Below are positions 1-5,278 of a stretch of 5,278 nucleotides of DNA, one piece after another. The notes below the pieces were generated by a model, which saw only the letters and a program-made list of their open reading frames with translations, made no database searches and was not told where the DNA came from. Positions within the stretch are counted from its first letter, which is position 1. Every line of letters starts with the position of its first letter. The DNA is from Actinomycetota bacterium. Its GTDB lineage: Bacteria; Actinomycetota; Actinomycetes; S36-B12; CAIYMF01. The translations under genes and the position numbers were made by a program. The DNA lies in assembly GCA_009699025.1 (NCBI GenBank), contig WLOZ01000171.1, positions 1 through 5,278 on the forward strand. Reading direction: 5' to 3'.

Positions 1-120
1 CTCACCTATTCACTCGACGGAGGTGTTGGTCACGTCGACTATTCGCTCAGCGGTTCGACGCTCACCTTCACCTACACCGAACCATCAGGTGCAACTCGCG
101 ACGAGACGTACACCCGCTGA
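1..120 (+). CDS. C-terminal fragment of an unidentified, probably beta-rich protein
   Basis: An open frame runs in from the left edge and stops at a TGA at 118-120, leaving 39 residues. The peptide is rich in Thr, Ser, Gly and Tyr with alternating polar and hydrophobic residues (for example DYSLSGSTLTFTY) and ends in ATRDETYTR. That is the look of the last beta strands of a lipocalin-like or other beta-barrel or sandwich domain, a resemblance in pattern only. The composition is far more protein-like than the Arg-rich overlapping frame that begins at 23, which I take to be spurious. The gene is convergent with the molybdoenzyme operon and separated from its end by 170 bases, so it is not part of that operon. 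Its start, length and function lie outside the window. It could still be a chance open frame because it is short. Confidence 0.5.
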   Translation, partial: LTYSLDGGVGHVDYSLSGSTLTFTYTEPSGATRDETYTR

Positions 121-290
121 CATCGGACCTCGTGCCCTGGGGGTGTTGCTGACGCTGAGCAGGAATCCGGAGTCACATGTCCGTGGTGAGATTCAGTTGC
201 TACATTGTGCGCGCTGCGTCTGCAGACGGTACGGCGGCCGAGTCGCTGCAGCCAATGGACGTTGCATGACCAGCCGAGTGTGGGGAATTA

Positions 291-3200
291 CTAATCCGCT
301 GGCAGGTCCGCGAGCGCTTGTCCGAGAAGCCCAACAGCCGCATCGAGCTTCCATCCATTGCCGGACAGCGGGTGTCCGTGGCGCGACAGCTCGTGGTCGA
401 AGACTTGGAGAACCTGCTCAGTGGAGTCGTTTCGATCGAGTGCTGCCTCCGTCTCGATCGCACGCCAAGGGATCGGAGCGAGGGCGCCAAGGACCACACG
501 ATGGTGAGGCGAGGGCGCCGGCAGTCGGGTGACAGTCACGGACGCAGTAGCGAAGTCCCCTGACCACAGCGCGAGTTTGCGGAACTGGGCCACGCGAAGG
601 CGAGCGGTGGCTGGGATGCGGACCGCGCACAGAACCTCGTCCGGCCCGACGACAGACTCACCGGGACCGCTGTAAAGGCTTCCCGCCGGAATTACCCGTC
701 GGCCGTGCGTGCTGAGAATCTCGATCGTCGCGTCTAGCGCCACCAGTACGGTGCCGAGATCGGAGGGTGTGGTGGCCTGACAGCGATGAGCCTCCATTAC
801 CGCGTGATGGAAGCGATGATCACCGGTGACAGCGAAGCAGGGCGCTGTCGCGCCTGCGCGCTTGTAGCAGTCGAATCCATTGCGGAAGAACCAGCAACGC
901 TTCGCCTGGAGCAGGTTTCCGCCGACAGTCGCCACCTCGCGCACCTGCGCGGAAGCGATGGTCACCGCAGCATCGCGGAGAAGTTGCGGCACAACCGGAT
1001 CATCGATCAACTCCTGAAGAGTCGTGGCGGATCCGATCCTGAGATCGCCCGTTGACTCCTCTGCGACCCCCGCCAGATCACGCGCGAGTCGAAGGGAGAC
1101 CAGCTTCGTGTGTCGACTAATGCCCTGCCGCCGCTGCAGGTGTAAGTCCGTGCCCCCGCCGAGCACCGCCGCGTCATGTCCTAGCGCGTTGAGGACTTCG
1201 TCTGCGGAGGTGGGCGCGAGAACATCGGCAATGTCCACGGGTTCGACGCGGTTGGCAACCTTGCGGCCGCAGCGCTCGAGCATCGACTGAAGCCCCATGG
1301 GATACGCGCGACGAACTAGAGCCACCTGCCAGCGACTCGGTCGCCGCCAGATATTCAGCTTGCGCGGCGGTTTGCCGTCGCGAGTGCGCAGAGCGGCAAG
1401 AACCTTGTCGGGAGTAAGCGGCAGTGAGTCGAAGCGAATTCCGATTGCGTCATAGATGGCGTTCAAGACGGCTGGCGCAGCGAGGCACGTGGGAAGTTCA
1501 CCGACGCTCTTGGCACCGTACGGGCCGTTGTCGATGTCGCCCTCGATGAGAATCGGACGCACCTGCGGGAGATCTAGCGCTCGTGGCATGGCGTAGTTCA
1601 GGTACGTGGGATTCACGACCTTGCCGCCGACGAGGATGATCTCTTCGCCAAGAACTGCTCCCAACCCCATGACTGCGCCACCAATGATCTGGCCTTCACA
1701 AGCGCTGGGGTTAATGGCCCGGCCAATGTCGTGTGCGGCCACGTAGTCCACCACCGTGATCGTGCCGGTCGCAGGGTCGACTTCGACCTCGACCGCGTGG
1801 GCGGCGAACGAAAACGTACCCGTGACATCGTCGAGGACAGGGCTCTCGGGGTCGAACGAAATGATGTGATCGACATAGGTGCTCTCGTGGGTGAGCTTGC
1901 CGTCGCCAAACGCGTCAGATGCAGTGATCACTTCAGCGATGGTCAGGTCGCCGTTCGCAGAGCGGGCCCAACCATCTGACAGCGAGACCACTGCACCAAG
2001 TTTGGCTTCAGCGAGAGTGCGTATCCGATCTGCCATTTCAGAAGCCGTAAGTCGCACGGCATGGCCAGCGAAGTACGTGCCTCGTGACGCCCATTGCCCC
2101 AATTCGAAGGGGGACGAGGCTGTATCCGCCAAAGAGACGTGTACGTCTTCGGGGCGCAGTCCCAACTCTTCCACAACGATTTGTGCGAGGGCGGTTACCT
2201 GATGGGTGCCAAAGTCGATTGAGCCGAAACGCAAGTGGACGCGACCATCGGCGAAGATATCGATTGCCGCAGCGGATCGGTTGGCATCGGGCCGTCCACC
2301 GTTGTCACCACTGCCGTGGATTCCGGCCGCAACACCAAGACCGCGATTGGGTCGACGATCGCTGCGCTTCGCGGTCCAACCGATCGACTCCTTTACTACC
2401 TCCAGACATGCGGTAAGACCCGAGGAGCCAATCAGTCCACCGCCCAGAGTTGTTTGTCCACCGTGGTTGGCGTTGCGGAGGCGAAACTCGATCGGATCTA
2501 CACCGTGCAGTTCTGCAAGTTGATCGACGAGGACCTCGGACGCCATCGCAACCTGCGGGTAGCCCAGCCCGCGCATCTGGCCGCCGGGAACGGTCGCGGT
2601 GTCCACGAGAGACGAGTCCCAACGACCTCCGACCGGTCGGTAGAGGCCCCCCAGTGCATGAAGAGCCACTGCCATCACGAAGGGTCCGGTCATGTTGTAC
2701 GCGCCGTTGTCCATGGTGATGTTGGTGTCAAATCCGAGGATGTGTCCATCCTTCGACGCGTACCCCGTCATTGATGTCGTGAATCTGTGTCGGCTTCGCA
2801 GCGTGGCGATGTCGTCTTCGCGTGTGTACGCCAACACCACGGGCCGACCGCAACGCAGGCTCAGCATTGAAGCCAGCACCTCGTACTCGCAGGTTCGTGA
2901 ACGCGATCCAAACGCGCCCCCGACCGCGGTCTCGCGGCAGATCACCTGATCGGGATTCAGATCGAGGAATTCTGCTACGACTTCCGAGACCATTCGTGGC
3001 ACCTGTGTCGTGGTCCAGAGTTGCAGGCATTCGGTCTCCGCGTTCCACGAGGCGATGCACGCAGATGGTTCCATTGGCAGTTGGGCTACCCGGGGATAAC
3101 GGAAGGTGCCGCTCGCTTCGTGATGCGATGAGGTGAGGACGGCATCGAAATCACCATGAGTGCCGCGACTTCGAACAGAGACGTTGAGCGTACCGGTATG

Positions 3201-3644
3201 TCGCTCGTGAAGGCTCTCTGCGCCTGATGCCAGCGCTTGATCGACCGTGGTGGGGGCAGCCCGTAAGCGATAGCGGACATCGATGAGACGGGCCGCCTGC
3301 CGAGCCGCTCGAGGTGTCTCGGCTGCGACGACGGCGATTTCCTCCCCGATGAAGCGCACTCGATCCTTCGCCAAAGGCCGACGATCGCTGAATGGGAGTC
3401 CGGCGAAGTACATGTGCTCCCCGAAGTCCGCGGCGGTGATGACTGCGTGCACGCCGGGGGCAGCTGCCGCCCGGCTCACGTCAACCGATAGCACGTCGGC
3501 CAGTGCGTGTGGTGAACGATGAATGGCCGCCCACAGAGGTGGTGACTCCATCTCGCCAGCGAGTTGGTCAAGTGTGAAGCGCGAGACCCCGGAGGTCTTG
3601 TCTCGCCAATCCAGGGGCCACCACCGCGCCCCGATCTGCGTCAC
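291..3644 (-). CDS. Molybdenum hydroxylase: molybdopterin-binding catalytic subunit fused to FAD-binding subunit (xanthine oxidase family)
   Basis: This 1117-residue protein joins two subunits that are usually separate. Residues 1-125 form the hammerhead domain (DKTSG at 15, PGVHAVITAADF at 63). Residues 140-752 are the Mo-cofactor domains: PMEP 190-193, TTTQ 211-214 (Gln214 matches the conserved Gln near the Mo oxo group), VGGAFGSRS 241-249, MRGLGYPQ 357-364, DIGRAINP 639-646, and YGAKSVGELP 709-718 with Glu716 as the catalytic base. A basic linker (about 753-819) leads to an FAD_binding_5 domain: LGGGTDL 828-834, ATVGGNLLQ 905-913, then cysteines 917, 926, 936 and 955, which probably bind [4Fe-4S]. 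A CO_deh_flav_C-like domain ends the chain. The GTG start at 3644 is chosen because GAGGA lies 6 bases ahead, it makes a GTGA overlap with the small-subunit stop, and similarity begins there. The frame continues 66 codons further upstream, but that part is Arg-rich and lies over the small-subunit gene. There is no signal peptide, so it is probably cytoplasmic. Substrate unknown; not a typical xanthine or CO dehydrogenase. Confidence 0.93.
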   Translation of the reverse strand: MTQIGARWWPLDWRDKTSGVSRFTLDQLAGEMESPPLWAAIHRSPHALADVLSVDVSRAAAAPGVHAVITAADFGEHMYFAGLPFSDRRPLAKDRVRFIGEEIAVVAAETPRAARQAARLIDVRYRLRAAPTTVDQALASGAESLHERHTGTLNVSVRSRGTHGDFDAVLTSSHHEASGTFRYPRVAQLPMEPSACIASWNAETECLQLWTTTQVPRMVSEVVAEFLDLNPDQVICRETAVGGAFGSRSRTCEYEVLASMLSLRCGRPVVLAYTREDDIATLRSRHRFTTSMTGYASKDGHILGFDTNITMDNGAYNMTGPFVMAVALHALGGLYRPVGGRWDSSLVDTATVPGGQMRGLGYPQVAMASEVLVDQLAELHGVDPIEFRLRNANHGGQTTLGGGLIGSSGLTACLEVVKESIGWTAKRSDRRPNRGLGVAAGIHGSGDNGGRPDANRSAAAIDIFADGRVHLRFGSIDFGTHQVTALAQIVVEELGLRPEDVHVSLADTASSPFELGQWASRGTYFAGHAVRLTASEMADRIRTLAEAKLGAVVSLSDGWARSANGDLTIAEVITASDAFGDGKLTHESTYVDHIISFDPESPVLDDVTGTFSFAAHAVEVEVDPATGTITVVDYVAAHDIGRAINPSACEGQIIGGAVMGLGAVLGEEIILVGGKVVNPTYLNYAMPRALDLPQVRPILIEGDIDNGPYGAKSVGELPTCLAAPAVLNAIYDAIGIRFDSLPLTPDKVLAALRTRDGKPPRKLNIWRRPSRWQVALVRRAYPMGLQSMLERCGRKVANRVEPVDIADVLAPTSADEVLNALGHDAAVLGGGTDLHLQRRQGISRHTKLVSLRLARDLAGVAEESTGDLRIGSATTLQELIDDPVVPQLLRDAAVTIASAQVREVATVGGNLLQAKRCWFFRNGFDCYKRAGATAPCFAVTGDHRFHHAVMEAHRCQATTPSDLGTVLVALDATIEILSTHGRRVIPAGSLYSGPGESVVGPDEVLCAVRIPATARLRVAQFRKLALWSGDFATASVTVTRLPAPSPHHRVVLGALAPIPWRAIETEAALDRNDSTEQVLQVFDHELSRHGHPLSGNGWKLDAAVGLLGQALADLPAD

Positions 3645-4123
3645 GGGGTGTCCTCGTTCGCCCACAGCCCTCGCCGACGCGCGCAGAGCTCGACGGCCGT
3701 GACAATCTGGGTGTAGCCCGTACATCGGCAGATGTTTCCGCTCAGGGCCTCTGCGACGTCGTGACGATGAAGCGACCCTGGAGTTGCACGCATGAACAGT
3801 GCCTCGGCACGGACGATCTGGCCCGAGGTACAGAAGCCGCACTGAAAGCCGTATGCCTGCGCGAAGCTTTCGCGTAGGTCCAGTGATCTATCGGTGAGGC
3901 CCTCGATTGTCGTGACCTGAGAATCGACTTCCACCGCGAGGAGCATGCACGACATGACCGGCTTATCGCCGATTAGTACGGTGCACGCTCCGCATTCGCC
4001 TCGTCCACAGGACTCTTTCGTACCTGTTAGTCCAAGTGTGTGTCGCAGGACCGACAAGAGAGTGTCACCGGGTTTGACGATGAGCTGATGACTCTCACCG
4101 TTGACCGTCAGGTCGAGTTCCAC
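3641..4123 (-). CDS. Molybdenum hydroxylase small subunit with two [2Fe-2S] clusters
   Basis: This is the electron-transfer subunit of the molybdoenzyme encoded by the next gene; it passes electrons from the Mo site towards FAD. From the GTG at 4123 it has 160 residues, the usual size for CoxS/IorA/XdhC-type small subunits. The N-terminal plant-ferredoxin-type domain carries cysteines 39, 44, 47 and 59 (ESCGRGECGACTVL, then MSC). The C-terminal helical domain carries cysteines 95, 98, 132 and 134 (FQCGFCTSGQ and GNICRCTGY), so all eight ligands are present. No Tat signal is seen, unlike periplasmic PaoA. I chose GTG 4123 because AAGGGA sits 6 bases ahead, it follows the upstream stop by 10 bases, and family members begin just before the VNG strand. 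A TTG at 4168 or a GTG at 4147 would add 15 or 8 residues and overlap the amidohydrolase gene. The stop overlaps the start of the catalytic gene by four bases. Confidence 0.93.
   Translation of the reverse strand: MELDLTVNGESHQLIVKPGDTLLSVLRHTLGLTGTKESCGRGECGACTVLIGDKPVMSCMLLAVEVDSQVTTIEGLTDRSLDLRESFAQAYGFQCGFCTSGQIVRAEALFMRATPGSLHRHDVAEALSGNICRCTGYTQIVTAVELCARRRGLWANEDTP
3651..3655 (-). promoter_or_regulatory. Ribosome binding site deciding the GTG start of the fusion subunit
   Basis: On the minus strand GAGGA is followed by six bases and the GTG at 3644-3642. The site lies inside the last codons of the small-subunit gene, and the GTG overlaps that gene's TGA stop. This supports translational coupling and the start at 3644, not the far upstream ATG at 3842. 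Confidence 0.7.
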
Positions 4124-4129
4124 GCCGGT

Positions 4130-4135
4130 TCCCTT
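4130..4135 (-). promoter_or_regulatory. Ribosome binding site deciding the GTG start of the small subunit
   Basis: AAGGGA on the minus strand lies six bases before the GTG at 4123-4121 and shares two bases with the TAA stop of the amidohydrolase gene. The alternatives are weaker: the TTG at 4168 has only an AGG ahead, and the GTG at 4147 has no purine-rich element. This favours the 160-residue form. Confidence 0.55.
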
Positions 4136-5135
4136 AGCCGTTGTCACGATGTGTGCCGTTGAGTCCAAACAGAACCTGTGCTGTACCGCTGCGGATTAGT
4201 TCCACATCGGTGGCGCTCAGTCGCGCCTCGTCGAGAGTCTGCACTGCTCGTTCTGCCGTCCAGAAGGGTTCATCGCTACCGAACATGATGCGATCAGCGC
4301 CGAAGGTCTCAACGGCCAGTCGGAGTGCGGCGGGCGACTCGCAGACACAGTCGACGTAGAGGCGACGAAGGTGCTCTGATGGTCGCCCCGGGAAGGGCAG
4401 GCGAATGCCCATGAGCTCGAACTCGTAGTCGAAGCGGCCCACAAGAAGCGGGATCATGGATCCGACGTGCGGCAGGAGCAACTTCAGATCTGGATGACGG
4501 TCGTAGACGCCGCTGATGACGAGGCGAGCAACACACGCAGTCGTATCGAACAGAAATCCCAAGGTGGTCATGAGTCCCGCTGCATCGACGGCTGCTCGGT
4601 CGATTGGCAGCGTGGGGTGGATGACGAGCGTGACGTCGTGTGCGGCGGCGGCGGCGAAGAGAACGTGGTACTCGGGTCCGTCGAGAGGTCGGCCCTCGGC
4701 GTTGGAAAGTAGTTGAGCCCCAGCGAGACCGAGGCCCGCTGCTCGCACTAGCTCATCGGCTGCCGCGTCGGGATGGTGAAGGGGGAGCACCGCGAGACCT
4801 CGAAGCCTGCCGCCGGTGTTCTCTGATAGCGCGGCAAGCTCGTCGTTTGCATCGCGAGCTACCACAATGCTGTCGGCACGCGATAGTCCCGCGACGCCGG
4901 GGGGCGGGACGCTGAGAAGTCTGGTGGTAATTCCCTGAACGTCCATGCGAGCCAGTTGGCCGTCTAGGTCAACCAGACCAGGCAAGAGGGGATAGATCAA
5001 GCCGCTGCCACAGTCGACGAGCGACTGCCCATCGAGCAGGCGCGGCGCCTCTGAGCGCAGTCGTAGCGCTTGGATGATGGCGTCCGGCAGGTGGTGTGCG
5101 TGAACATCAATGATCGGCGACGGCTGTGTCGTCAT
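4134..5135 (-). CDS. ACMSD-type metal-dependent amidohydrolase (Amidohydrolase_2 family), putative decarboxylase or hydrolase
   Basis: This 333-residue TIM-barrel protein matches the family of aminocarboxymuconate-semialdehyde decarboxylase, gamma-resorcylate and 5-carboxyvanillate decarboxylases. These enzymes are zinc- or manganese-dependent and usually act on aromatic acids or ring-cleavage products. The metal ligands are in place: His12 and His14 in DVHAHHLP, His173 in VIHPT, and Asp288 in MFGSDEPF. His223 in LPHVGSMIPLLVGRFD is the conserved active-site histidine, with HVGS replacing the common HGGG. The C-terminal GTAQVLFGL is also typical, and the length equals that of ACMSD, so the gene looks intact. 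The ATG at 5135 has GAGGAA 6 bases ahead, and similarity begins at residue 9. It is the first recognisable gene of the operon, with 10 bases to the small-subunit gene, so a shared pathway is likely. Which carboxylate or lactone it acts on is not evident. The family also contains hydrolases, so decarboxylation is an inference. Confidence 0.9.
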   Translation of the reverse strand: MTTQPSPIIDVHAHHLPDAIIQALRLRSEAPRLLDGQSLVDCGSGLIYPLLPGLVDLDGQLARMDVQGITTRLLSVPPPGVAGLSRADSIVVARDANDELAALSENTGGRLRGLAVLPLHHPDAAADELVRAAGLGLAGAQLLSNAEGRPLDGPEYHVLFAAAAAHDVTLVIHPTLPIDRAAVDAAGLMTTLGFLFDTTACVARLVISGVYDRHPDLKLLLPHVGSMIPLLVGRFDYEFELMGIRLPFPGRPSEHLRRLYVDCVCESPAALRLAVETFGADRIMFGSDEPFWTAERAVQTLDEARLSATDVELIRSGTAQVLFGLNGTHRDNG

Positions 5136-5141
5136 TCGGCG

Positions 5142-5147
5142 TTCCTC
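5142..5147 (-). promoter_or_regulatory. Ribosome binding site of the amidohydrolase gene
   Basis: GAGGAA on the minus strand, six bases ahead of the ATG at 5135-5133, is a strong Shine-Dalgarno and fixes the start of the first recognisable gene of the operon. Confidence 0.7.
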
Positions 5148-5168
5148 GAGTCTCCCGGCGCGCGGCCC

Positions 5169-5278
5169 TCAGTTGCCCCGTGATCGCGTTACCGATTCTG
5201 TCATACAGACGCCACAGACTCCATGGGTGTGCGGCAGCGTGGGAGGGCCATCGGCGACCCCTGCCACCGCGCCGTCGC
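5169..5278 (-). CDS. Possible C-terminal fragment of an upstream gene (uncertain)
   Basis: A minus-strand frame enters from the right edge and stops at a TGA at 5171-5169, leaving 35 residues with no recognisable domain (it includes HTHGVCGVCMTES). Its codons are rich in G at the first position, especially in the first ten, and about two thirds end in G or C, as in the genes downstream. The stop is 33 bases before the amidohydrolase ATG, a spacing that would fit an earlier gene of the same operon. A competing frame stays open to a TGA at 5109-5107, overlapping the amidohydrolase start by 29 bases, but begins with a run of Arg and Gly. Neither is long enough to trust, and the stretch may instead be the operon leader. 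Confidence 0.22.
   Translation of the reverse strand, partial: DGAVAGVADGPPTLPHTHGVCGVCMTESVTRSRGN
5197..5219. promoter_or_regulatory. Possible operator: TCTGT-cat-ACAGA dyad plus a repeated ACAGAC
   Basis: A perfect inverted repeat, TCTGT and ACAGA around a three-base spacer (5197-5209), lies 62-74 bases ahead of the amidohydrolase ATG. On the plus strand the hexamer ACAGAC occurs at 5205-5210 and again at 5214-5219, nine bases apart, so three half-sites are clustered. The minus strand here also reads TATGAC, a weak -10-like hexamer, but I see no convincing -35. GntR-type regulators of catabolic operons often bind dyads of about this size, but no regulator gene is in the window. If the frame ending at 5169 is a real gene, the dyad lies inside it and is less likely to be an operator. 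Confidence 0.22.

Noticed and set aside
217..228. The perfect 12-base palindrome CGTCTGCAGACG in the convergent intergenic gap, considered as a terminator
   Set aside because: It leaves only a 4-bp stem with a 4-base loop and has no T run on either strand. A palindrome of this size can occur by chance; it also contains a PstI site of no evident meaning.
23..532. A 169-codon plus-strand open frame
   Set aside because: It runs antisense across the end of the FAD module and overlaps the better frame ending at 120. The product is Arg/Pro/Ser-rich without a domain, as expected of a shadow frame in GC-rich DNA.
2235..2774. A 179-codon plus-strand open frame inside the Mo domain
   Set aside because: It is antisense to well-conserved coding sequence, has no ribosome binding site of note and no recognisable domain; it mirrors the codon pattern of the real gene.
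3645..3842. A 66-codon N-terminal extension of the fusion subunit up to an ATG at 3842
   Set aside because: It lies over the small-subunit coding sequence in another frame, is Arg-rich without family similarity, and a GTG with a good ribosome binding site and a GTGA overlap sits exactly where family similarity begins.
3641..4123. Naming the operon as xanthine dehydrogenase (xdh) or CO dehydrogenase (cox) genes
   Set aside because: Cofactor motifs are shared across the whole family, while the residues specific to purine or CO chemistry are absent from the catalytic subunit.
4217..4716. Several 66-81 codon open frames on both strands within the amidohydrolase gene
   Set aside because: They overlap a gene with all catalytic motifs in place, and their products are Ser/Arg/Ala-rich with no family features.

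Overview
The window reads as a piece of a moderately high-GC bacterial chromosome, roughly 60% G+C by eye. Codons rich in G/C at the third position and the use of a GTG start with a good Shine-Dalgarno would suit an actinobacterium or a similar soil or aquatic lineage, but nothing in the sequence fixes the taxon. No tRNA, rRNA, insertion sequence, CRISPR array or phage gene is visible.

Almost everything lies on the minus strand as one tight catabolic-looking operon, read from right to left. First comes a metal-dependent amidohydrolase of the ACMSD / Amidohydrolase_2 type (4134-5135). Ten bases later comes the small [2Fe-2S]x2 subunit of a molybdenum hydroxylase (3641-4123). Overlapping it by four bases (GTGA) is a very long gene (291-3644) in which the molybdopterin-binding catalytic subunit is fused in frame to the FAD-binding subunit. 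The FAD part carries a four-cysteine insertion of the type that binds an extra [4Fe-4S] cluster in 4-hydroxybenzoyl-CoA reductase and in PaoB/YagS-like aldehyde oxidoreductases. The last two genes together encode every redox centre of a complete xanthine-oxidase-family enzyme: Mo cofactor, two [2Fe-2S], FAD and probably [4Fe-4S], on two polypeptides instead of the usual three.

A plausible joint role is oxidation (or reduction) of an aromatic, heteroaromatic or aldehyde substrate by the molybdoenzyme, with the amidohydrolase performing a decarboxylation or hydrolysis in the same pathway. The substrate cannot be read from the sequence. The xanthine-binding Glu and Arg and the CO-dehydrogenase AYxCSFR loop are all absent, so annotation as xanthine or CO dehydrogenase would be misleading.

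The left edge (1-120, plus strand) holds the last 39 codons of a convergent gene, probably a beta-rich protein. Bases 121-290 are a convergent intergenic gap with no convincing terminator. The right edge (5136-5278) is either the leader and promoter of the operon, with a small TCTGT-cat-ACAGA dyad, or the tail of an upstream gene ending at 5169. The window is too short to decide.
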